A stretch of DNA of 30,434 nucleotides, taken from Elusimicrobiota bacterium (lineage in GTDB: Bacteria > Elusimicrobiota > Endomicrobiia > CG1-02-37-114 > JAHJSO01). The notes beneath the pieces are model-generated. The model had not been told where the DNA came from. It saw only the letters and a program-made list of their open reading frames with translations, and did no database searches. Within the stretch, counting starts at the first letter, position 1, and each line of letters opens with the position of its first letter. The stretch covers positions 1-30,434 of the forward strand of contig JAHJSO010000199.1 in NCBI GenBank assembly GCA_018830385.1, read 5' to 3'. Position numbers and translations under genes: made by a program. Below are positions 24,826-30,434 of the stretch, one piece after another.

Positions 24826-25561
24826 TTATATCCTCTGGGACAATATATTTCTTGTTATGTATTGTGCCTATTTTTACAGGATATTCATAAATTTGGGTTA
24901 GCATTTCTTCTGAAAAAATTTCTTCAAGTGAATACATCGCTGCTTTTTTATCTTTCAGAAAGATTATTTTGTGCGCATAGTTGAGAATTGTAAGCAAAAG
25001 GTGACTCACCACGATTACTGTAATGCCAAGTTCGGAGTGAATTTTTTGCACCAGTTTCAATATTTGTTCTGTGCCTTTTATATCCAGATCATTGGTCGGT
25101 TCGTCCAGCAACAGAAGATTCGGTTCTGAAGCAAGTGCCCTTGCAACGAGCACTCTCTGTCTCTGTCCCCCGGAGAGTTCACGATAGAGTTTATTTTTTA
25201 GGTCGTAAATACCTGTCACTGTTAGCACTTCTTCAACTTTGTTTTCGTCCCCGGGTTCTGGAAATTTTAAAGGACCTATCTTCCCATACCTGCCCATCAT
25301 AACAATCTCTTTAACAGTGAATGGAAAGATGGTATCCAGATATTGTCTCTGTATTACATATCCAATCTTTATGTCCGGTTCACGGAAGATTTCACCCCTT
25401 TGTGGTTTCAATGAATTATTTATTGCCTTCAACACTGTTGTTTTTCCCGAGCCGTTCTGTCCGATTATACCGACAAAATCATTTTTCTGAATAGTGAAAT
25501 TCAGTTTTTCCAGGACAACATTCCTGCCATAACCAAGATAGACATCTTTGAAGGTCATCAT
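24809..25561 (-). CDS. znuC: ZnuC-type ABC ATPase
   Basis: A 250-residue ABC ATPase: Walker A GQNGSGKTT (about residues 35-43), Q-loop VIQRQYLD, signature LSGGQRQRV, Walker B LLLLDEPTNDLD and H-loop VVVSHLLL. The signature and the company of an ABC-3 permease place it with ZnuC/MntA. Either of two adjacent ATG codons (25561 or 25558) could start it. It is separated from znuA by 156 nt filled with repeats, yet the gene order znuA-znuC-znuB and strand are those of a zinc uptake operon. Confidence 0.91.
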   Translation of the reverse strand: MMTFKDVYLGYGRNVVLEKLNFTIQKNDFVGIIGQNGSGKTTVLKAINNSLKPQRGEIFREPDIKIGYVIQRQYLDTIFPFTVKEIVMMGRYGKIGPLKFPEPGDENKVEEVLTVTGIYDLKNKLYRELSGGQRQRVLVARALASEPNLLLLDEPTNDLDIKGTEQILKLVQKIHSELGITVIVVSHLLLTILNYAHKIIFLKDKKAAMYSLEEIFSEEMLTQIYEYPVKIGTIHNKKYIVPEDINGNTQ

Positions 25562-25583
25562 AGACCATTTTACCTCTCAATGA

Positions 25584-25700
25584 ACCCCGTTTTTATCCCT
25601 ACCCCATAAATAGTGTTTTATACCCTTCAGGACAGGAATAAACGGGGTGCAACAAACAGTATTATTAATGCCCCGTCCTTATTATTAATGCCCCATCCTT
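25584..25700. repeat. Hairpin plus 20-bp tandem duplication between znuA and znuC
   Basis: ACCCCGTTT (25584 on) and AAACGGGGT (to 25648) form inverted arms about 45 nt apart. A 20-bp unit starting ATTATTAATGCCCC occurs twice in tandem (25661-25680 and 25681-25700) with one mismatch. On the - strand this lies downstream of znuA and could trim or stabilise its transcript end. Confidence 0.75.
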
Positions 25701-25717
25701 TAGGACATGAAAGGGGT

Positions 25718-26641
25718 TCACTTTTTCAGCGTTTCAATTATTGTATCCACGGTGTATTCAATATTTTCTATAAAAGTTGTTTTATTTTTTATTCCCCCAC
25801 AGTAGATTGCAACAGTTATTTCTTTTATTCCCGTCCGTTCACTTACAAACTTTATTGGTTTCCTTGGATAGTAGGGTTCAGCCAGTATGAATCGGACATT
25901 TTCTTTTTTTATTGTGTCTATCAGTTTTGAAAGATGTGCTGGAGACGGAGGAATTCCCGGTTTTGGTTCCAGTGCTCCGACTATGTTGAACCCGAATGTG
26001 TCAGCAAAATATAGCCAGGATTCATGGAAAATGATAAAGTTTGTGCCGTGGAATTCAGATGTTTTTTGTTTGAGTTTATTAAAAGTTTCTTCAAGTTTTA
26101 ACAGGTATTCGTTTTTATTTTTTTCATAATATTCCGCATTTTCAGAATCAACCCGCACAAGACCTCTGTATATGTTTTCTACAGCATTTTTAGCGTTTTC
26201 TAAAGTATATAAATATCCACAGGCGCCAAAGGGATGCACATCTCCCATTCTTTTGTCAACCCTGCTGCCAACGGGAACGGCCATTGCGTGACATCCATCC
26301 GCCATATCTATGTAGCCCGTTGCCCCGAAGAAAATATTTGGATTTCTGGCGGCATCAACCAGAGAAGCAAGCCATGCATCAAAGGTTAGTCCGTAGACAA
26401 CCAGTACATCCGCTTTTTTCAGTTTGATGACTTCCGACGGTCTCGGCTCAAAAAAATGGAAATCATATTGACCATTGTGAATAGAATAGACACTAACCTT
26501 TTCACCACCAATTTGTTTAACAAAATCAGCCGCATCCAGCGTGGTTGTAACAACATTTATTTTATTATCCGCCAAACTACAAACAGAAAACACTGCAAGG
26601 CACAAAAATGCACCTGTAATTAAATTCAATATCCTTTTCAT
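25718..26641 (-). CDS. znuA: ZnuA-type zinc-binding periplasmic protein
   Basis: A 307-residue cluster A-I metal-binding protein. A signal peptide covers about residues 1-24 (ending CSLA). The expected metal ligands are visible: H62 in DFHFFEPRPS, H136 in DVHPFG, H206 in FHESWLYF and E255 in LAEPYYP. Three His plus an acidic residue suit zinc, or possibly manganese. The His-rich loop of many ZnuA proteins is missing. I start at ATG 26641 because AAGGAGG precedes it. The longer frame's GTG at 26662 includes that ribosome-binding site. It should deliver zinc to the ZnuBC importer downstream. Confidence 0.9.
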   Translation of the reverse strand: MKRILNLITGAFLCLAVFSVCSLADNKINVVTTTLDAADFVKQIGGEKVSVYSIHNGQYDFHFFEPRPSEVIKLKKADVLVVYGLTFDAWLASLVDAARNPNIFFGATGYIDMADGCHAMAVPVGSRVDKRMGDVHPFGACGYLYTLENAKNAVENIYRGLVRVDSENAEYYEKNKNEYLLKLEETFNKLKQKTSEFHGTNFIIFHESWLYFADTFGFNIVGALEPKPGIPPSPAHLSKLIDTIKKENVRFILAEPYYPRKPIKFVSERTGIKEITVAIYCGGIKNKTTFIENIEYTVDTIIETLKK

Positions 26642-26686
26642 TTTAATTTTCCTCCTTGGCACTGTGGCCCTTTAACTGGAATCATA

Positions 26687-27793
26687 TCAGTCCTCTAATC
26701 TGTGTGCGTGGGGACCCAGACCCCAGCTAATCTGTAAGAAAAACATATTCTCTTTTTCCCCGCTTTGTTCATTTCCTACAAACTTGTAATGTCCTCTCAT
26801 ATAAACAGAGTGTGAAAGATATCTGGTTGCAAAAAAACTGCCCGCCCAGTCTTCTATTTTGTTTTCATCTGAGAATAACCCGTCATAGCGGCTTCCTATT
26901 TCATAATATTGGTTGAATGAGAAAACAACCAGGGAATAAAAACCCGAGGTTATTTTTTGATTTGTAGTTTTTGTCCAGATATACTCATTCTGTAGTTTTA
27001 GTCGCCTGTAAACAAAACCAGGCCATTGGTATTTGTACGTGAATTCAATGTTTTCAATTGTATTACCATCCCCCTCATCCCAGGCGCGGCTGTATCCCGC
27101 AATAGATTTTATCCAGGGCAGGTCAACCGAAACACGGGAATTGTAGACCCTCCTGTTCCCGTCCCACAACACCAAAGCATGCGGGCAAAGAGGTTTTCCA
27201 TTCAGCATACTGAAACTTGTTTTAAAGTAAATATCAAAAGGGTTTGGAACCAAAAAACTCAAGTTTACGCCGTCGTCTCCCCACGAATGGTGGCCGAAAA
27301 AGTGTTCCAAAACAAGCGGGGAATCTGAAAACGGGTAATGGTGAAGATGGAACCGGTTGATATTACCGAAGTCAACAAGTTTTCGTCCCGCAATTATCTG
27401 AAGTCCGAGTGGCATATCCAGAAACGAAATAAACGCCTCTTCCAATTCAATTTCCGTGGCCGGGCCGCCGGTAGAATAATCCTGGTCAAGCGCCAGAATA
27501 ACATCTCCTCTTATTCCCGGATGTAAATAACCGCCGAGAGCGAATTCAACTGCACTTAACAGAAGTTTATTTTTCGCATTGTCGTCTTTTTCCCTGAATA
27601 AACCCCGAATATCTACTATAAAACTTAAATCAGGATTCATAATTCCCCCAAAGGAGCCAAGCGGGGTGCTGCCCTGTATTGTCCTGGTTGTTGTTTGTGA
27701 GTTGGTTATTTGAACAGACATTACAAGTAATATGAGTGGTATTATCCATCTGTTTCTTTTATAAATAGTGTACAAATATAGTATCTGGTTCAT
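26687..27793 (-). CDS. Outer-membrane beta-barrel protein associated with zinc uptake
   Basis: A 368-residue protein with a signal peptide (ending about VQITNSQ) and then beta-barrel-like alternation to a C-terminus ending HRLED. NPDLSFIVDIRGLF, EEAFISFLDMPLGLQIIAGRK and DGVNLSFLVPNPFDIYF match my memory of a family often labelled zinc-regulated outer membrane receptor, though it has no TonB plug. A His-rich stretch (RFHLHHYPFSDSP, EHFFGHH) could gather zinc at the pore. I start at ATG 27793, which has AAAGGAG upstream; 30 residues of the longer frame lack support. It probably lets zinc across the outer membrane to ZnuA, encoded 45 nt later (inference). Confidence 0.65.
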   Translation of the reverse strand: MNQILYLYTIYKRNRWIIPLILLVMSVQITNSQTTTRTIQGSTPLGSFGGIMNPDLSFIVDIRGLFREKDDNAKNKLLLSAVEFALGGYLHPGIRGDVILALDQDYSTGGPATEIELEEAFISFLDMPLGLQIIAGRKLVDFGNINRFHLHHYPFSDSPLVLEHFFGHHSWGDDGVNLSFLVPNPFDIYFKTSFSMLNGKPLCPHALVLWDGNRRVYNSRVSVDLPWIKSIAGYSRAWDEGDGNTIENIEFTYKYQWPGFVYRRLKLQNEYIWTKTTNQKITSGFYSLVVFSFNQYYEIGSRYDGLFSDENKIEDWAGSFFATRYLSHSVYMRGHYKFVGNEQSGEKENMFFLQISWGLGPHAHRLED

Positions 27794-27919
27794 AATATTC
27801 TCCTTTAATAGTGACCTTTGCATATACAGTGAATACATTTCTGATGACGGAAAGATTGTATCCATTATTTTGGTGAACATCAATAAGATATAAAGTAAGG
27901 TCTTTAAAAAACTATTGGA

Positions 27920-28225
27920 TTATACAGGCAGAAAGATAGGAGGGGCACGCTGCGGGGGAAAAACATCCGTCCTATATGATGATATAGAAACACCTGCAAG
28001 TGAGACACATATATGGTCTGGCAGGGTAGGTACTGCTACGGGGTTTTGATAGTGCATCAATTTTAATTTTTGTTGGAGAGTACAGATTGGGCATGGTGAA
28101 TGAACATGATGTTCATTCAGATAGACAGTATCTTTTGGAATGAGTGATGGTAAGATAGGGTGGTTGTGCGAGGAAAACGAAAACGCCACAATCAAAAAAT
28201 AGATTACGACTATCAGGGCTCTCAT
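27920..28225 (-). CDS. Small secreted His/Cys-rich protein, putative periplasmic zinc binder
   Basis: A 101-residue protein, not one I can name. The start MRALIVVIYFLIVAFSF is a signal peptide or anchor. The mature part has several possible metal sites: SHNHP, NEHHVHSPCPIC and LPDHIC. It is the first gene of the zinc operon. A 126-nt gap separates it from the outer-membrane protein gene. I start at ATG 28225 since it lies right after the -10 box, which would leave almost no leader; a downstream start is possible only if the signal peptide is shortened. A role in periplasmic zinc binding is inference. Confidence 0.5.
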   Translation of the reverse strand: MRALIVVIYFLIVAFSFSSHNHPILPSLIPKDTVYLNEHHVHSPCPICTLQQKLKLMHYQNPVAVPTLPDHICVSLAGVSISSYRTDVFPPQRAPPIFLPV

Positions 28226-29592
28226 AATTTTATTATACAATAATTATTGTATTTTGTCAATATGTTTTCCAAAATTTTTATCGCCCTGTCAACATCTGTT
28301 CTGTCGGTTATGAGGGGAGGCAGAAATCTCAGGACATTTCCCTGCGTGCAGTTGATTATTAACCCGGCAAGGGCGCACTCATTAACAATCTTGTTGCCGG
28401 GTTGCTGGCTGATGCCCGGGGACGTGTCATTGCGAGGCGCAGCCGAAGCAATCTCTTCGTCCAGTGAGCCGCTGTCCGTTGGCCCATCAAGCAACTCCAT
28501 CCCGAGCATGAACCCCGCACCCCGCACCTCTTTTATAATTTCAGGAAATTTGTTTTTTAGTTTAATCAACGTCCCGGCAAAATATTTTCCTGTCTCGGAA
28601 ACATTTCTTAACAGGGCGTCATCACTTATCAGTTTGATGGTTTCTATTGCGGCGGCGCAACTTACGAGGTTCCCGCCGAAGGTTGACCCGTGGTCACCCG
28701 GGGCAAGAACATCTGCATATTTTTCTTTGACAACCGTAACGCCGAGCGGCAGACCGTTCGCTATGCTCTTCGCCAGCGTAAAAACGTCCGGTTCAACGCC
28801 GTAGTGCTGGTAGGCGAATAGCTTCCCCGTCCTGCCCATGCCGCACTGGATTTCGTCAAAGATAAGCAGTAATCCCCGAACGTCGCACAACTCCCGCAAT
28901 GCCGACAGGAATTTTTTTTCCGCCGGATAGACACCGCCTTCCCCCTGGATCGGTTCTATAAACACAGCGACCGTCTTATTGTTTATCTGTCTTTTCACTG
29001 ATTCAATATCGTTGAACCTTGCATACTTAAAACCAGAGGGCATCGGTTCAAACCCCCTGTGGAATTTCTTCTGTCCCGTGGCGGTGAGCGTGGCAAGAGT
29101 CCTGCCGTGGAACGAACCCTCAAACGTAATTATTTCGTAGCGCGACCCACTTTTTGTGCGGACGCCCCGGCCGGCGGCGTCTCCCCGTTTTATCGCTTGT
29201 TGTCCGCCGGCGGATTTATTCCCCCATTTTCTTGCAAGTTTTATTGCACACTCGTTCGCTTCAGCCCCTGAGTTTGATAAAAAAACCCTGCCCCTGCCAT
29301 AACTTTCCCTGATTATAAGTTCCGCAAGTTCAATCTGCGGCAGGGTATAATAGATATTTGAAACATGCATCAGTTTTTTTAATTGCTCCGCTGCGGCTGC
29401 AACGGGTGCGTCAGGGCAATGCCCGAGGTTGCATACACTCAACCCGGAGAAGAAGTCAAGATATTTTTTACCCCTGTTATCCCAGAGGTATTTACCTTTC
29501 CCACGGACAAAAACGATACCCTGCCGTTTGTATGTCGGCAGTATGTATTTTTTTTCTGTCCGGATTAAATTTTTGGTGTCTTTTGATGTCAA
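28222..29592 (-). CDS. argD: ArgD-type acetylornithine aminotransferase with repeat-derived insertions
   Basis: A 456-residue class III PLP aminotransferase, about 50-60 residues longer than typical ArgD. Motifs: LSNSGAEANECAIKLAR, FEGSFHGRT, EPIQGEGG, LLIFDEIQCGMGRTG (Asp246) and TLAKSIANG with the PLP lysine K275. It converts N-acetylornithine and 2-oxoglutarate in arginine synthesis. Two insertions explain the extra length: residues about 125-150 (nt 29143-29220), rich in Gly, Arg and Lys, and residues about 370-399 holding EIASAAPRNDT, the translation of a GTCATTGCGAG repeat. Conserved parts resume on both sides without loss. The start overlaps the rsmD stop (ATGA). Its 3' end contains the zinc-operon promoter. 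Confidence 0.9.
   Translation of the reverse strand: MTSKDTKNLIRTEKKYILPTYKRQGIVFVRGKGKYLWDNRGKKYLDFFSGLSVCNLGHCPDAPVAAAAEQLKKLMHVSNIYYTLPQIELAELIIRESYGRGRVFLSNSGAEANECAIKLARKWGNKSAGGQQAIKRGDAAGRGVRTKSGSRYEIITFEGSFHGRTLATLTATGQKKFHRGFEPMPSGFKYARFNDIESVKRQINNKTVAVFIEPIQGEGGVYPAEKKFLSALRELCDVRGLLLIFDEIQCGMGRTGKLFAYQHYGVEPDVFTLAKSIANGLPLGVTVVKEKYADVLAPGDHGSTFGGNLVSCAAAIETIKLISDDALLRNVSETGKYFAGTLIKLKNKFPEIIKEVRGAGFMLGMELLDGPTDSGSLDEEIASAAPRNDTSPGISQQPGNKIVNECALAGLIINCTQGNVLRFLPPLITDRTDVDRAIKILENILTKYNNYCIIKL
28232..28260 (-). promoter_or_regulatory. Promoter of the zinc operon with palindromic operator
   Basis: On the - strand, TTGACA (28260-28255), a 17-nt spacer and TATAAT (28237-28232) form a consensus promoter. 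Within it lies ATACAATAATTATTGTAT (28235-28252), a perfect 18-bp palindrome. The position between -35 and -10 is the classic place for a repressor, and the AT-rich dyad resembles Fur/PerR/Zur-family boxes. A zinc-responsive Zur-like repressor is the likely user, given the genes downstream. Confidence 0.75.
28426..28455. repeat. GTCATTGCGAGGCGC repeat unit inside argD
   Basis: The 30-bp unit starts GTCATTGCGAGGCGC and ends GAAGCAATCTC, clearly related to those at 1353-1472. It is translated on the - strand as EIASAAPRND and keeps the reading frame open. Confidence 0.85.
29143..29220. repeat. GC-rich in-frame insertion in argD
   Basis: A 78-bp, 26-codon segment (about 65% GC by counting 29161-29220) containing CCGGCCGGCGGCG and CCGCCGGCGG, which can pair. 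It interrupts the usual direct junction of LARKWG with RYEIITFEGSFHGRT. Confidence 0.5.
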
Positions 29593-30188
29593 ATTTCGTC
29601 TCCGTTCCCGGCCCCGCTGCAGGCCTTTCTGATAAAACTCAGGACGGTGTCGCCGTATCTTTCTTCGCGGAAAACGCCGTAACCCTGCCCCGCGTCTATT
29701 TTTTCATTCTTGTGGTGCTGGGCTATTATGAGGGTCGTTTCTTTCGTAATGCCGGCGGCTGTCACGTTTCCGAGCATCTTGTTCGTTACAAAATTCCTGT
29801 AAGGCGCGCCGATGAATATTATATCAAAAAAAACATCCGCACGCAAATTTTTAAGCCAGCCCAGCCCGGCCGACAAATCCCTCTGGTATGCGACAGCGTC
29901 AATTTGCAAACCCAGCAGGGTTAAATTTTTATTCAGTAAATCAATTACACCCCTGTCCGAATCAATAAAGACGCAATACGCCGCCCCCCTTGACAGCGCC
30001 TCTATACCCACCGAACCCGTCCCCGCATAAAGGTCCAAAAAACAGGCACCGGGAATTTTCTGGCGGATGATGTCAAACAATGATTTTTTTACGCGGGCGA
30101 GTATGGGCCTTGTTATCGTGTCTTTGCCGCTGCCCACGGGCGATAATTTCCTGCCTTTAAGTTTTCCTCCGATAATCGTTACTGGCAT
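29589..30188 (-). CDS. rsmD: RsmD-type 16S rRNA guanine-N2 methyltransferase with altered catalytic motif
   Basis: A 199-residue RsmD-family methyltransferase, normal length. Opening MPVTIIGGKLKGRKL and RPILARVKKSLFDII are family hallmarks; LDLYAGTGSVGIEALSRGA is the S-adenosylmethionine site. The expected catalytic DPPY/F motif is replaced by GAPY (IIFIGAPYRN). It takes two base changes from a typical DPPY, so it is not a simple sequencing slip. The protein normally methylates G966 of 16S rRNA. It overlaps argD by 4 nt and the DUF3467 gene by 10 nt. Activity is uncertain. Confidence 0.85.
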   Translation of the reverse strand: MPVTIIGGKLKGRKLSPVGSGKDTITRPILARVKKSLFDIIRQKIPGACFLDLYAGTGSVGIEALSRGAAYCVFIDSDRGVIDLLNKNLTLLGLQIDAVAYQRDLSAGLGWLKNLRADVFFDIIFIGAPYRNFVTNKMLGNVTAAGITKETTLIIAQHHKNEKIDAGQGYGVFREERYGDTVLSFIRKACSGAGNGDEI

Positions 30189-30434
30189 TTTTTCAGCGCC
30201 TCAAGAAACCCTTTTGCCGTCTTAGGCGACATAATAACCCTAAAACAGTGCCTCGCCTTATTAGCGGATTCGTCCCTCATGAAAAAATCCAGTATAAATT
30301 CTTCCTGTGTGTGGTGGATCGCGAAAAAGTTGGCGAACCTTTCCGGAATATCGGCGGCGCGGACAGTTGTCGTGCGGCCGGGCGTTGCGTTGGCGGATGC
30401 CCCGCTCCCCGGTTTGCCCCCTGCCCCGCTTTCC
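30179..30434 (-). CDS. DUF3467-family protein, C-terminal part
   Basis: Runs off the right edge; 84 residues are visible, to TAA at 30181-30179. A low-complexity Gly/Ala/Ser/Thr stretch is followed by FANFFAIHHTQEEFILDFFM and FRVIMSPKTAKGFLEALKK, which matches the DUF3467 pattern (a small family of unknown role). It overlaps the start of rsmD by 10 nt, so the three - strand genes are probably one operon. Confidence 0.7.
   Translation of the reverse strand, partial: ESGAGGKPGSGASANATPGRTTTVRAADIPERFANFFAIHHTQEEFILDFFMRDESANKARHCFRVIMSPKTAKGFLEALKKCQ

Noticed and set aside
29358..29924. + strand frames opposite argD and rsmD
   Set aside because: They are mirror-strand frames over two well-supported genes, with no family motif or ribosome-binding site.

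Overview
The window looks like a chromosomal piece of a diderm (outer-membrane-bearing) anaerobic bacterium. The diderm call rests on a TonB-dependent receptor, TonB/ExbB/ExbD, an outer-membrane porin-like protein and Znu-type zinc uptake. The anaerobic, metal-dependent lifestyle is suggested by an Mrp/Mbh-type membrane hydrogenase tail (MnhF, MnhG, ferredoxin subunit), a [NiFe]-hydrogenase maturation protease and HypA. Short palindromic repeats of several families, some translated in frame inside genes, resemble what is seen in genomes of candidate phyla such as Omnitrophota or Elusimicrobiota. That taxonomic guess is from memory and weak; no rRNA or tRNA is present.

Layout. (1) 1-2354, + strand: end of a membrane hydrogenase/antiporter operon, then hydrogenase protease and HypA, separated by a cluster of GTCATTGCGAG repeats. 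(2) 2431-4285: MoeA and the nickel-responsive regulator NikR, which has a clear promoter. (3) 4372-10820: a tight operon of CbiM/NikM, a CbiN-like protein, a DUF2162 membrane protein, a MotA/TolQ/ExbB proton channel, a DUF2149 ExbD-like protein, and a CobN-family chelatase with an N-terminal signal peptide and a C-terminal membrane anchor. (4) 10984-23813: a second, AT-rich operon of TonB-dependent receptor, BtuF-like binding protein, FecCD permease, ATPase, nucleoside-recognition (Gate) membrane protein, a second CobN without a signal peptide, a ChlI-ChlD fusion, ExbB, ExbD and TonB. (5) 24022-28225, - strand: a zinc-uptake operon (His/Cys-rich small secreted protein, outer-membrane protein, ZnuA, ZnuC, ZnuB) behind a promoter with an 18-bp perfect palindrome between its -35 and -10 boxes. 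(6) 28222-30434, - strand: ArgD, RsmD and a partial DUF3467 protein, GC-rich again.

How it fits together. The most interesting part is 4372-23813: two CobN-family proteins side by side, each linked to its own proton-channel pair. One is predicted to face the periplasm and sits with CbiM/CbiN and NikR. The other is predicted cytoplasmic, with a ChlID ATPase, and sits with a complete outer-to-inner-membrane uptake route. No corrin or porphyrin biosynthesis gene is in the window. This favours import of a metal chelate (a metal-tetrapyrrole or metallophore) followed by metal removal, over metal insertion for cofactor synthesis. The set DUF2162/ExbB/DUF2149/CobN resembles, from memory, the HmuS-T-U-V part of the Bacteroidetes haem-uptake operon, where HmuS is CobN-like. 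Nickel or cobalt as the metal is inference from NikR, CbiM, HypA and the hydrogenase genes.

Several families of small palindromic repeats lie between genes and within the reading frames of cobN2, chlID and argD.
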